This document shows positions 27,661 through 38,072 of a stretch of 40,638 nucleotides of DNA, in pieces. The notes under the pieces were generated by a model. That model did not search any database, was not told the origin of the DNA, and saw only the letters and a list, made by a program, of their open reading frames with translations. The position numbers and the translations under genes were made by a program. The stretch spans positions 1,711,131-1,751,768 of the forward strand of contig BFEA01000118.1 of the NCBI GenBank assembly GCA_003427395.1, in the 5' to 3' direction. The first letter of the stretch is position 1, and every line of letters begins with the position of its first letter. Source of the DNA: Chara braunii (Eukaryota > Streptophyta > Charophyceae > Charales > Characeae).

Positions 27661-28236
27661 ATGCTGGTAGAATGTGATGCCAAGCAAGGGGTCTGGTACA
27701 TAAATGATCCACAATTCATAGGCTGGATCTTAGATGACAATCTGGAGAGCCCCAAATGGATTTGGGTCCTGCAAGGAGAACTGAAGTGCAAACCGAACAT
27801 CTGCCTCCCCTACGACAACATACGGAGGGAGGTGGGAGCCAAGAGAAAAGAAGATAAAAACACCAGTTCCCTCAGACAACAAGTGATCCTAGAGTCAGGG
27901 ATTATGGACGAGAAACAAAGACTAGAATCCATGAAAGAACTGCACAAAATCGGGCAGAACGCGGAAAAAGCATATCTAGAAAATCTAAGAGCCAAAACAG
28001 CCCAGGAAATGCAAATGGATTCAGCATGCGCGGCCTCCAAGGCCCATGCAAGCGACAACCTGCAACTAGATGGATCTCTAAAACGAAAACCAGATCAATC
28101 TGAAACCCCTAAAGCAGACTCGTCAACAGAAGGCACAGGCAGAAAGAAAAGGATGCCTGTGGGACTGACAAATGCGCTCTTAGCAAACATGGAAGTGAAA
28201 GAAAGGGTCCTCAGTGAGCAAGCTAGCAGCAGATAA
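27661..28236 (+). pseudogene. LINE ORF1, charged middle region
   Basis: An open frame of 191 codons in the same frame as the zinc knuckle, separated from it only by the TAG at 27658. It starts MLVECDAKQGVWYINDPQFI and becomes highly charged, with long predicted helices (MDEKQRLESMKELHKIGQNA). It ends in a Lys/Arg/Glu/Ser-rich part. I know no named domain for it. Confidence 0.65.
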
Positions 28237-28844
28237 AGAGAGTCTGAGGAAACACCAAGGGAAAGCGGATCAACAGATATAGAGGTCACCTTTAGTAAGG
28301 AACAGAGGAAGATGAGCAAGGAAAGGACGAAATGGACTGCTCGCAGAATCCAGGAAGTGGCAAGAAGAGGAGTTGAAGCGGATCATTATCCAGCCAAACG
28401 GCCATTGAAGGAAAGACAAACCGCCCAGAAGAAGAGGAAGAAGAAACGGAGGACGAGTCAGATGAGGAGGATACGGACGCAAAGGAGGAAACTGAGGAGG
28501 ACCTATCAAAGCAGGAGAATATGAAATACGTATACAGATACGTCCAATCACTGGAAAAAGACAAAATTGTAGAATTTGAGGTAAGACTGGCACACCACAA
28601 ACATCTCAGAAACCTCCAATCAGTCACAACAATGGCAAACGACATTACCACAGAGAACAAATTCGAAATCCTGGAAAAAGATAAGGAACTGAACGAATTT
28701 TACGCGACACAATATACTAGGAAAACCAAAGTGGTGAAGGACGCAATCTAGGCAAACCCAAGAGGTTATGAGAGACACTTCATCTGGCCCAAATCCTATG
28801 AAGAACAACCAACAACAAGAAGGGAAAAAAAGCAAAAGAACACA
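28237..28844 (+). pseudogene. LINE ORF1, low-complexity linker
   Basis: Interrupted frames rich in Lys, Arg and Glu, including KERTKWTARRIQEVARR and, at 28521-28751, YVQSLEKDKIVEFEVRLAHH. Frameshifts divide it. It joins the charged region to the coiled-coil segment that follows. Confidence 0.55.
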
Positions 28845-29543
28845 ATGAATAACTCCGCCATGGAAGAGGAAACGGATCAGACCTCACAAGCAACTGAAAC
28901 AACTGAAGATTTCAACAGGCAAGCGACCATCCTTGAATCACAAATCAGCGTTTTGAGGGACCAGAACAGGGAACTGGAAGAAAATTGTGTGACTCTCAAG
29001 GATGTAGCCACTGGGTACAACAAAGAAATAGAGGTTGCAGCCAGGCTGGACGCTGGTACCAGCCCCAAGCGCCGCACAATCATCCCATACAGATGGAACA
29101 ACACTCTTCACGCCTGGGAAGTCGCGAACCACAAGTATCTATCCTCGATCGCAGTAAGGGAGCATGACTGCACACAACAGTTCCTAAAAGAACATGTATC
29201 AGAAGCCGTGTCAGAAAGGGTTCGAATCCTGGGTTCAAAGAAGCAAGGGAGGGAAAAGTGGAATGATCAGGAAGGAGCGCAACAAATTGTCGATTTCAGA
29301 CCAGTACTGTTCCAGATGGAAAAAAAAGCAGAACTCAAGGAAGGCCTGTGCTGGATTCCCTGGCAGGTTGTAGAGTCAATCCCCTACGACCTGTTAGGGG
29401 GAGACATGCCAGCAGAGAGAGCAGCGCTCAGTGGTGCACTGATCACATTCTACCAAATCTTCGAAATGTCACCCAAGCAACTCGCTCCAAAGCTCACCGG
29501 ACCAATTTTCACGGGGAAGAACATAGGCCCTATCGGCTCCTAA
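28845..29543 (+). CDS. LINE segment before endonuclease, coiled coil
   Basis: An uninterrupted frame of 232 codons. Near the start is a predicted coiled coil (ATILESQISVLRDQNRELEE). It then continues with IPYRWNNTLHAWEVANHKYL and WIPWQVVESIPYDLLGGDMP. It lies between ORF1 and the endonuclease. It may be the end of ORF1 or a separate small ORF. I do not recognise a named domain. It is the longest stretch of this LINE without a stop. Confidence 0.6.
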   Translation: MNNSAMEEETDQTSQATETTEDFNRQATILESQISVLRDQNRELEENCVTLKDVATGYNKEIEVAARLDAGTSPKRRTIIPYRWNNTLHAWEVANHKYLSSIAVREHDCTQQFLKEHVSEAVSERVRILGSKKQGREKWNDQEGAQQIVDFRPVLFQMEKKAELKEGLCWIPWQVVESIPYDLLGGDMPAERAALSGALITFYQIFEMSPKQLAPKLTGPIFTGKNIGPIGS

Positions 29544-30753
29544 ATTCCCTTATCAGTATGTCCATAGATCGGGGATCTAACATAACAAAAAATGGGAGAC
29601 GTGGCTGGTGGAGCACAAACCCCTCGGACTTGCAGGAAGTTTCGAGTTCGCAAGCCAAAACCAGATATGAGAGTCATGTGAATGGCATGTCTTTCCTGCT
29701 TAGTAATCAGCACAAATGGGAAAACCTAATAAAGGTCACAGATTGGTTCGGAAGATCCCCACTAGACATACTGTGCATCCAAGAAACTCACCTAACACGA
29801 ACACAGGATCACCAACGAACGCAGAAACAAATATTTAAAAAACTACGATGGGTGAAAGACGCCATTTGGGCCCCAGCCCAACATCCTCACTCAGCCGGTG
29901 TAGCAATTCTATTACATGCCAACTCAAAAGCAGCCAACAGATTGCACAAGATATCTGACATCATAGACACAAAAGAAGGCAGATGGGCAAGCATTGAGTT
30001 TCAATTAAGGGAAAATCATTTCAAACTGTTCTGCATATATTGCCCCAACACCCTTCCCCAAAGGAAAAGACTACCCGAACAGCTAGCATCGGAATGTGAC
30101 CCCCACAAGCACCTGGTGCTAGCAGGAGATTGGAACGCCACATTGGACCCAACAAAAGGTCGGATTTCAGGAGGGTCATCAATGACGCATATCACCTGGA
30201 GCGAAGCCTTGCCTATTCTAATGACAGAAAAGAGTCTCATAGACCTCTTCAGAGTCATGTACCCAAATAGCCTGAAGTCGGTTATTTGAAAAGGAATAGG
30301 AGCCAACACGTATCTGCCTCTAGAATAGACTACTTCTTAACCACAGAATCACTTTTGAGCTCAATCCACAGTTTAAGAATAGAACAACTCCCCTACTACA
30401 TGGGACTAGATGACAAACCAATCACCATCACTCTTAACATGGGAAACAACCCAAATACAGGCAATAGTTTTTTCAAGATCAACAATTATATCCTAAACTC
30501 CACCAAAATCCGCGAGGCAGTCTTAGAAACCTGCCTTAACCACAACTACAACAAGCTAGAATTCCCAGATTTAGTCACTGCACTATCAGAAGCCACGACA
30601 AAATCGTCAAGGATACTTGCGAGCAAAAGGAAGGCGAGGGAAGATGAACTACAACAAGCTGTAAAGCTAGCAGAAAAGAATCTCTTGGCCTGGCCAGGAT
30701 CAACACTATATGAAAATACATTGGAAAGAACCAGACGGGAACTGGGTGAATGA
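29544..30753 (+). pseudogene. LINE ORF2 apurinic-type endonuclease domain
   Basis: Contains the APE-type endonuclease motifs in order: LDILCIQETHL with its catalytic glutamate, HSAGVAILL, EGRWASIEF, then HLVLAGDWNATLDP. After a frameshift near 30288 it continues ASRIDYFLTT and GLDDKPITITL. The last motif is normally SDH; here the catalytic His position is Asp (GAC, 30412-30414), which should abolish nicking. The domain makes the target nick that primes reverse transcription. The segment after it (30490-30753) is the usual helical linker. Confidence 0.85.
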
Positions 30754-31096
30754 GAGGAGTGGAGAAACAAGGGTCTGAGAATAAGGGCAAGAGTGAGGAA
30801 TTGGGAGGAAGGAGAGAAAATGACCAAAATTTTCTTCCACAAAATCAAAACCAACGCCAGAAATGCAAGCATTGCCCAACTTCAAACAGATTAAGGTCTC
30901 ACAGCAGACCCACATCGAATGCTGGCAACAACCGCATCATTTTTTCAGAACCTCTACGCCTCCAAGGAACACGACTACACTCAACAGGAAACATCACAGG
31001 CAAAAAACAAATTCCTTGCACACCTAGACCGAACATCACAAAGGAACAAGCCGCAAAGTTAGACGACCCAATCACAGAAAGGAAGTTTTTGAGGCA
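30754..31096 (+). pseudogene. LINE ORF2 linker before reverse transcriptase
   Basis: The reading that follows family sequence (KIFFHKIKTNARNASIAQLQ, then ASFFQNLYASKEHDYTQQET) is interrupted by stops and shifts frame to reach the reverse transcriptase. It matches the linker of plant L1 elements in which KxxFF..K......I..L is conserved. Confidence 0.75.
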
Positions 31097-32459
31097 TTGA
31101 AGTCCATGAAGCCGAACAAAACGCTTGGAATTGACGGCCTGTCCATGGAGTTTTGGGTTGCATTCTGGCTAGTGTCGGGTCCTGAATATGTTAATTTCCT
31201 AGAAAAAGTTTGGGAGAAAGGAACGTTGGGAAAACTTCAAAGTACAGGGATAATATCCTTTTTATACAAAAGGGAGACCCAATAGATATAAAAAACTACA
31301 GACCTATCTCGTTGCTCACATTAACTTACAAGATCCTCGCAAAGCTACTGGCCAATAAAAAAAAAACACTAACAAGAAATTGCTTCCATTTAGATCGAAA
31401 CATGTTTTATCCCAACGACCCTCAACGAATCAGTTAGATACATACAAGACAAAAGAATGAATGCAACTATTCTCTTCTTTGATTTCGAGAAAGCCTACTA
31501 TCAAGTAAATTTGGAATTTCCTACAACAGAGCATGGAAAAAATGGGAGTGGGTTCGAACTTCAGAAAATGGGTTCGGATTCTCTATTCGGATGCATAAGG
31601 AAGGGTACAAGTCAACGGTCACATCTCGCTACCATATAACGTGTCACGCTCTGCAAGACAAGGAGACCCATTAACGCCCCCCATCTTCCTCTTTGTTATG
31701 GAAGCCATTGCCTTATTCATAAGGAAGGACCCCTCGATCGAAAGGCTAGTAGAAGACGGACGTCATCCAATCAACCTACCCACCACCATCCTCTTTGCAG
31801 ATGACCTGACAGATCTTATACGTGCCTCAGACTCATCCTTCCAAGCTCTGACGCGAGCAATGCGAGCATTCCAAATAGTATCAGAAATGAAAAGAAATTG
31901 GCCAAAAACAATCGGCTGGTGGCTCACGGATGATCAAACGGGTACCCCACGAAGCACCCCAGAAGAAATGATCTGGTTTCGAGGTAACGAGCCACTAAGA
32001 TTTTTGGGAATCCAGGTATCCAAAGTAGGACCCAACCACGCCATGGCCCCGACAATAATGAGCAAAATGATAGCCAAATTAGGAAGCTGGTCCAATATCT
32101 ATACCGCCATATTTGGAAGGGCTCTCATCCTCAACGCGTCGATCTTCTCAATGTTATGGAACGCATCAACAATTTGGTCGCCCCCTAAACATCTGAAAAC
32201 CCAACTCAGAAGGAAAGCTGCAGCCTACCTCTGGTCTGGAGATCCCTCCATAGCTCACTTCATCTCCAAGGTAGCATGGAAGTACGTCATGATGAAGAAA
32301 TCACAAGGCGGATTGGGGATCCTCGACCCTGAGACACAGATCAAAGCGCTACAATCCAAATGGATCCTCAAGCTAATAACTGACCACAACCTACCATGGA
32401 ACGAACTGGGCCTACCGAGAATAAAGAACCTAGTCAAACTCAAACCCCTGACAATATGA
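31097..32459 (+). pseudogene. LINE ORF2 reverse transcriptase
   Basis: Motifs appear in order across several frames: KTLGIDGLSMEFW, then NYRPISLLTLTYKILAK, FFDFEKAYYQV (block A with its aspartate), ARQGDPLTPPIFLFVMEAI and TILFADDL (31794-31805 is FADD, intact). The thumb region follows with LRFLGIQVSKVG, GSWSNIYTAIFGRALILNAS and KSQGGLGILDPETQIKALQS. Between 31097 and 31641 there are three frames with stops. The remaining catalytic residues look sound, but the gene cannot be translated as one protein. Confidence 0.9.
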
Positions 32460-34078
32460 GAGGGTTATTCTGGATCATGGCCAAATCATGGGCAATGAAG
32501 GGCACTCCCAAAGAGACACAGCGAGAGGAGCAGGAGAGCGACCATAAGGAATACTTCTGGCACCAACTTATGAAAACATGGAGAGAAATCTTACTGGCCA
32601 AAGTAAGGGAACCAACAATCAAGGAAGAGATCCTAAGGCAACCGCTGTTCTGCAATCAATGTTTGCTAGACCCACAAGGCAAATCGTGGACGCTAACAGC
32701 AAAAGATGCTAAATGGGCCTCCTGGCTTGAAAAAGGAGTATGACAGATCAAGCACCTCTGGCAGAACGAGGATAGGTGGTGGAAAACAGTCGAGGAATTA
32801 AGAGTCTCCATAAAGGGCTGTCACAATTTGCAAGAAAACCTGACTAGAATCATAAGCTCAGTTCCGGAAAAATGGTCAGAGTTACTAAAAGGTCCAGGCG
32901 GCTGGAACCCAGGGGAATGGGCAACAAGAAAGACAGATACCCCCCCCATTGAGGCCTACCTCTTCCGCACTAGAGAAGGCCCTAGACACGACTGGCTGAC
33001 CTGCGACATTTACACGGTGAAATATCCAGGATCAACGACAAGTCTCTTACTCACTAATCCTACAGGAGAGGTAACCCTACTAGAACTCACTGTACGGAAA
33101 GTAAGAGTAGTGGAGACCGGTGAACGCTGGATCTACAGCCCCCAAACCAATATAGCATACCTAGAACTAGACCCAGCAGAGTGGGCATGGAAGCTAAGAG
33201 CAGGGAGACTTAACATCGAGAAAAGAAATGACATACTAGAATACACCACGAAGTTAGGCTACGCACTAAGAATGAGATCCTTCCCCCTAACGCAAATAAT
33301 TAGCCAAAGATGGGAAACACAATTCAACCAGCCAGCTGAACGCACAGGAGTTGTTTCCAACGGCTAGCGGCACCTAGCATTGCCGGTAAATAAATGGCTA
33401 AACAATAGACGCAGCTTACTTTCAAGTTCACCCCTAAAGGAACTCTGCACGATCTGTCAGGAGGGCGGGGTAGAGGATGTGGAGCACTGCCTCCTGAGTT
33501 GTCAGAAAGCTAAACAGCTCTGGACCGAAGCAACCGCTTTATGGCAAAGGATATCAGGCAAGCCTCTCCCCTCGGACCCAGTCGTACTTCTACTGGGGCT
33601 ACACACGCCCCCCAACTGGCAGGGCTATGAGACAGCATTCTATCACATACTCAGAAGAGCGTCGCTTCGGATGATATGGAAGCGCAGATGCCAAGAAACA
33701 ATAAATCAAACACCAATGTCACCTCAGGAAGGGTGGGAAGGGATGCTACAGATAATAGAAGTCGACTACAGAGGACGCTGGAAGAGGACTAGCAGGAAAA
33801 TATTAGAAAACATAGAAAACAAGGATAAAATTATAGAGACCTGTACGAAACAAGTCCTGGGAGAAGGGAAAATAGCTTCAATATCTAACGGACGAGTCCA
33901 CTTTACCCAATGGAGACACAACATGTTACCTCCAGCACAAATCACTGAACTGCCCAGAAGTAGATCCCGCCTTACTGGTATGTCCTTAGAACCAACTAAG
34001 AGAACATGGATTAGACTTAGCAAGAGTCCCATGGAGAACCTAAAAACTAGCAGAGAAGAAACACAAAGCCCAGATTAG
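32460..34078 (+). pseudogene. LINE ORF2 C-terminal region with zinc-binding RT motif
   Basis: Three frames (32396-32743, 32828-33367, 33380-34078) carry the long C-terminal part of ORF2. The last has CTICQEGGVEDVEHCLLSC (about 33446-33502), a C-x2-C...H-x4-C motif of the zinc-binding domain found at the end of plant L1 ORF2 proteins. It is followed by helices such as QLWTEATALWQRISG. Stops separate the pieces. Confidence 0.8.
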
Positions 34079-34290
34079 CCAACTAGACGAGATCATAATA
34101 GGAGAAGCACGTACACCCACTTCAATCAAGGGAAACGCAGCACAGCACTTCCATCTCAATTGCTGAAGTTAACCAGAAATAAACCTCACTTTTCTAGTAT
34201 TCCCACAACAATTGGCTGCGAAAAGGCAAAACCCTCTGGGAACCTTACGGACATAGTTTTTTGAAAAATGAAAAAAACAAAACAAAAAAA
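34079..34290 (+). other. LINE 3-prime untranslated region and A-rich tail
   Basis: About 200 bp after the ORF2 stop ends in an A-rich run (TGAAAAAAACAAAACAAAAA from about 34268), the expected tail of an L1 insertion copied from RNA. The element therefore spans roughly 26470-34290. No target-site duplication was found by eye. Confidence 0.65.
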
Positions 34291-34820
34291 CACAATCTGC
34301 ACAAAACAGATGGCGCGAGTAGCCTAGGGTTCAGGGTTTAAGAGAAAGCAAAGGCAGAAACAATAGCACAGATACAAGTTAGAATACCGCACAGCCCAAA
34401 AGCTGAGAGAGAGGGAGGTTAGAAGATAAAACCCCACAGAGCTCAGGAAGTTAGCAAGTTCATACGGGTCCCCTGGTATGATTGGGTAGAGCTGTGTAGA
34501 AACCATTTTCAAGCAATCCCTTAGAAGCCAGCCCCCGACATCTGCTCTCGCGTACAGGTTTATCAGACAGCACCCAGCTGAGAGGAGCTAGGAGCTAGGC
34601 GACCCAGAGGATCAGACGGTAGTGATTATCGCCTAACTTAGGCAGGCGTGTACATCCTTCCCTAGGGAAGTAATCAATGCCGTCCACTCGGGCCTCTCAA
34701 CCATAATGGGGAGGAGCATGCGCATATTTTCGTTGTATTCAGTTTTGACTTGCCGGAGGAATAGTAACCGGACTGTTGCTCCCCAGAATGGCAGGAGCCA
34801 GAACCGAGAGGTTCTGTATA
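34291..34820. other. No gene recognised
   Basis: About 530 bp after the LINE. It has no recognised motif and no splice-flanked exon. Confidence 0.5.
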
Positions 34821-34822
34821 TA

Positions 34823-34985
34823 AAAAAAGGAAAATGTGTCGAATCGCCGCCGTGATGCATTTTGCAGCCAAACCGATTTTTAGTTTTTGTTTTAATATTT
34901 TTCCTAAAAAGATCACAATGAAATCTATGGACTCTGAATTTTCTATATTTTTCCTTATTGCAAGGAAAATAAGCAACAGCGAGAT
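34823..34985 (+). repeat. Satellite-like repeat, unit 1 (partial)
   Basis: Contains GGAAAATGTGTCGAATCGCC, a T-rich centre, and ATATTTTTCCTAAAAAGATCAC, matching the unit described at 37660-37848. The last part is diverged and the GAAGTTAGG end is missing. Confidence 0.65.
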
Positions 34986-35990
34986 GACAAATTCCAGATT
35001 ACACCATCACATTGAAAGCCAGATAGTCACACTGTGTCCAGAGAGCAGCATTGCACCAATAATACACCAATGGAGGTTCGTAGTACTGAAAAACCAATGT
35101 CAAGGAGAGTTTCTCTCTCTCCACCACAACACGAGTCCAGTCCCTTCACACTCCTACTTGGCGCTCAGCGCCCAGCCTGCTCCTACACAGCTACGATCAG
35201 CCTACTAGTAGACAATGCAACTGTTGACATCAGCGGCAACCTGAAGTACTTGAAGATGTCGCCCTTATGCAGACCATCGCCGATACAAGGTATGTGCCCC
35301 CACATCATCATCATTGTCATCATCCTTCGCCCTTCCCTGACTTTACACCCCCACCTGTCCTCACTTACACCTGAAGACCACCCCTGCGCCTCTGTGTATC
35401 CAAGCCCAGCCCGCTATGGAGGCTGGCTATGGCGCTGCCCTCAGCAGCGCCCTGCTCCCACACACGACCGCATGTGCGCAGCCTCTTGCTCCAATGCCGG
35501 CAGCCAGCCCGCGAGCAATTGCTGCCGCCAGCCAGCAAGTGACCGAATGAGGCTGCCAGGGGTGAGCTCTTTCCTTTATGGAAAGAGCTGGCCTGCCCGC
35601 GCAGCCTGGCTGCACTGGCCTGGGCCCAGAAGCTTCCGGAAGTCCCCAGGAGGCAGCAGCTACTGGGCTGCTGGGCCTCGTTCGGTTGGGCGCCCAACTG
35701 TCTCTGTATGAGGCTGCGATTCACGCCCAGGGCCTGCATTCTTTGGAAAGGCCTGGTAGGCCGTGGAAATGNCTTTGCTGCTCGGCCTGCGTTCCTTTCA
35801 ACCAACTGGCGCGTCGCAACTGCCTGTACCCAAATATGAAATTGACAGTCAAAGGCCTCTTGTGAAATGCTAGGCCCGCCTTCACTTAGGGCGGGCACCA
35901 CTGTAACCGGGGCCCCTTAGGCCTGCCGAGGACACAGATCCTCGCATTATATTCTTCTTAGCTAAAAAAATAACGGAAGATGCAGTACTT
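34986..35990. other. No gene recognised; contains a contig join
   Basis: Includes a GC-rich stretch (35400-35760) with open frames on both strands, rich in Cys, Ala, Gly and Ser. None resembles a known family. A single N at 35772 marks a join. Repeated GGCCTG words near 35730-35800 suggest local low-order repetition. Confidence 0.4.
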
Positions 35991-36205
35991 TTCTGTTGGC
36001 CGGCACATGGCATAGCAGCGAAAACAGAAAACGTGCCGAATTTGCATGGTGACAATTGAAATGATTTTTTATTAAATTTTTATTTTTTTTTAAATATTAT
36101 TTTCCTGGAAAAATCACGACCTAATCTACAGGCCCTCCAATTTTCACGATTTTTAAAGCATTCTTCTGACCGCGAAAAAACACTGAAGTTAGGATAACCC
36201 CTCCC
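35991..36205 (+). repeat. Satellite-like repeat, unit 2
   Basis: Starts TTCTGTTGGCCGGCACATGG, then AAAACGTGCCGAATTTGCAT, a T-rich centre, AAAAATCACGACCTAATCTA and CACTGAAGTTAGGATA. All blocks are found in order in the units at 37660 and 37849. Confidence 0.75.
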
Positions 36206-36970
36206 CCGCCCGTCCTCAAAATCCGGGAACCGGGCCCGGTGTCCCTTATATTGCAATGCCAGGAATTGGGCCTGGCGCCCCTTACAAAGATTCTGCGGTC
36301 CTGTTTAGGGGCGAGGCATCACCGGCCAAGCCCAATAACTCCACAAACCACAAATCCCATGTCAAAAAGAAGCCACAAAAAAAAAAGAAACAACCAACAC
36401 TACATGGTAATGTCCCCTGCTCATCCAAAATTACATCCAACCCCTGCCAACCCGCCCTGCCACCCGTGCGGCAGGGGTCTGTGCCTACAGCCCCCCAACT
36501 GCAGACGAAGACCCCGAAATACCCACCCACCTTCTCATGATTCAGATCAGATAGCACCTCCCCACCACTCTCTGTTACAAAAACACCACCTCCCACCACG
36601 ATGCTAATTTTGCTAACCAGGGGATTAAGGCCCCGCAAACGCGCCCACCTCCTCGCTATTTAGGTAACCCCCCACCATGACGAGGACCCGACGAAGTAAT
36701 GCTCACTGTGCCCAGATGATCACATAACATAAAGCTTGTTAAGATCAAACAAATACCTAACCCCAATTCATCATCCCAGCAGTAACACCCTACCTCCCGC
36801 GCGGCAGGGGTCGACGACCCCGCAAACCCACCCACCTCGCGATTTAGGGAGAACCACTTCCAGTGATCTGTGCCTGCTCCCAAGGAAACCCCACCGCCCA
36901 CCATAATGGAGTCTCTACAGAGCAGCACTCTCTCTTCTGTCCCATCTCATGGTAAACGCGAAACAAAAAA
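36206..36970. other. No gene recognised
   Basis: C-rich plus strand with AT-poor segments. Open frames on both strands have no family motif. Two stretches resemble each other loosely (GCGGCAGGGGTC at about 36469 and 36802), perhaps parts of an older repeat. Confidence 0.4.
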
Positions 36971-37659
36971 CGAACTAGTTGCAACAATCATCATAGGCAA
37001 ACCCATCGACGAAAAGCAGCAAAGGCAAGAAAGTTTTCGCCAAACCGACGAAGAAGAGAAAAGAGAGAAAAAAATTCACCAAATAGGTGAACGCAAAAAG
37101 CACCGACAGCAAAAAACACCAACAGTAACAACAATCATCACAAGCAAACTAACCACCCAGAATCCGTTGGCCCACACGTCGAAGCAAAAAATGAACTAGT
37201 TGCAACAATCATCACAGACAAACCCATCGACGAAAAACAGCAAAGGCAAGAAAGTTTTCGCCAAACCGACGAAGAAGAGAAAAGAGAGAGAAAAATTCAC
37301 CAAATAGGTGAACGCAAAAAGCACCAACAGCGAAAAACACCGACAGCAAAAAACACCGACAGCAAAAAACACCAACAGTAATAACAATCATCACAAGCAA
37401 ACTAACCACCCAGAATCCGTTGGCCCACACGTCGAAGCAAAAAATGAACTAGTTGCAACAATCATCACAGACAAACCCATCGACGAAAAACAGCAAAGGC
37501 AAGAAAGTTTTCGCCAAACCGACGAAGAAGAGAAAAGAGAGAAAAAAATTCACCAAATAGGTGAACGCAAAAAGCACCGACAGCAAAAAACACCAACAGT
37601 AACAACAATCATCACAAGCAAACTAACCACCCAGAATCCGTTGGCCCACACGTCGAAGC
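36971..37659 (+). repeat. Three-unit tandem array, about 221 bp per unit
   Basis: Units begin near 36972, 37193 and 37446, each starting GAACTAGTTGCAACAATCAT and ending CCGTTGGCCCACACGTCGAA. The second unit is about 32 bp longer through extra copies of a 16-bp subrepeat (CACCGACAGCAAAAAA). Similarity is very high, so the array is recent. The open frames across it are Lys/Gln/Glu-rich. Unit lengths (221 and 253) are not multiples of three, so a conserved protein repeat is unlikely. Confidence 0.92.
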
Positions 37660-37848
37660 GTGGCAAAACTCGAAAATGCACCGAATTTGTGCGGCATCCA
37701 TTTCAACATCAAATCGTTTTTTTTTTTTTGTATTTTTCAGATACTTTTCCTAGGAAGATCAGGACCTAATCTACGGGCCCTCCCATTTTCAGGATTTTCA
37801 ACGCAGGCTTCTGAGCTGGGAAAATCACTGAAGTTAGGGTACTTTTTC
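37660..37848 (+). repeat. Satellite-like repeat, unit 3
   Basis: Reads GTGGCAAAACTCGAAAATGC, ACCGAATTTGTGCGGCATCC, a poly(T) centre, CCTAGGAAGATCAGGACCTA, GGGCCCTCCCATTTTCAGGA and ends CACTGAAGTTAGGGTACTTT. It is tandem with unit 4, and the boundary word CCGTTGGCCCACACGTCG is the same one that ends each unit of the adjoining array. Confidence 0.85.
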
Positions 37849-38072
37849 CGTTGGCCCACACGTCGCGGATTGGCAACGTCGCGGAGTGGCAAAAATGGAA
37901 ACTGAACCGAATCGGCGCAGCAACTATTTCAGGGTCGATAGTATTTTTCTTATTTGTTTTGATATTTTTCCTAGACAGATCACGACCTAAAATCAACGAG
38001 TTTCCAAAATTTCAGATTTTGCTGATTATTAGTTAAGCGCAAAAAATCGCCAAAGTTAGGATACTTTTTAGT
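37849..38072 (+). repeat. Satellite-like repeat, unit 4
   Basis: Starts CCGTTGGCCCACACGTCGCG, then AGTGGCAAAAATGGAAACTG, AACCGAATCGGCGCAGCAAC, a T-rich centre, TTTTTCCTAGACAGATCACG and CCAAAGTTAGGATACTTTTT. More diverged than unit 3 in its second half. Confidence 0.8.

Noticed and set aside
29219-29232. Sequence GGTTCGAATCC resembling a tRNA B box
   Set aside because: It lies within the coding frame of the LINE, with no A box or cloverleaf around it.
35400-35760. Cys- and Ala-rich frames on both strands in a GC-rich block
   Set aside because: No family motif, open on both strands, and next to a contig join, so no gene is called.
36971-37659. Charged repeat protein encoded by the 221-bp array
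   Set aside because: Unit lengths are not multiples of three, so the frame is not kept between units.
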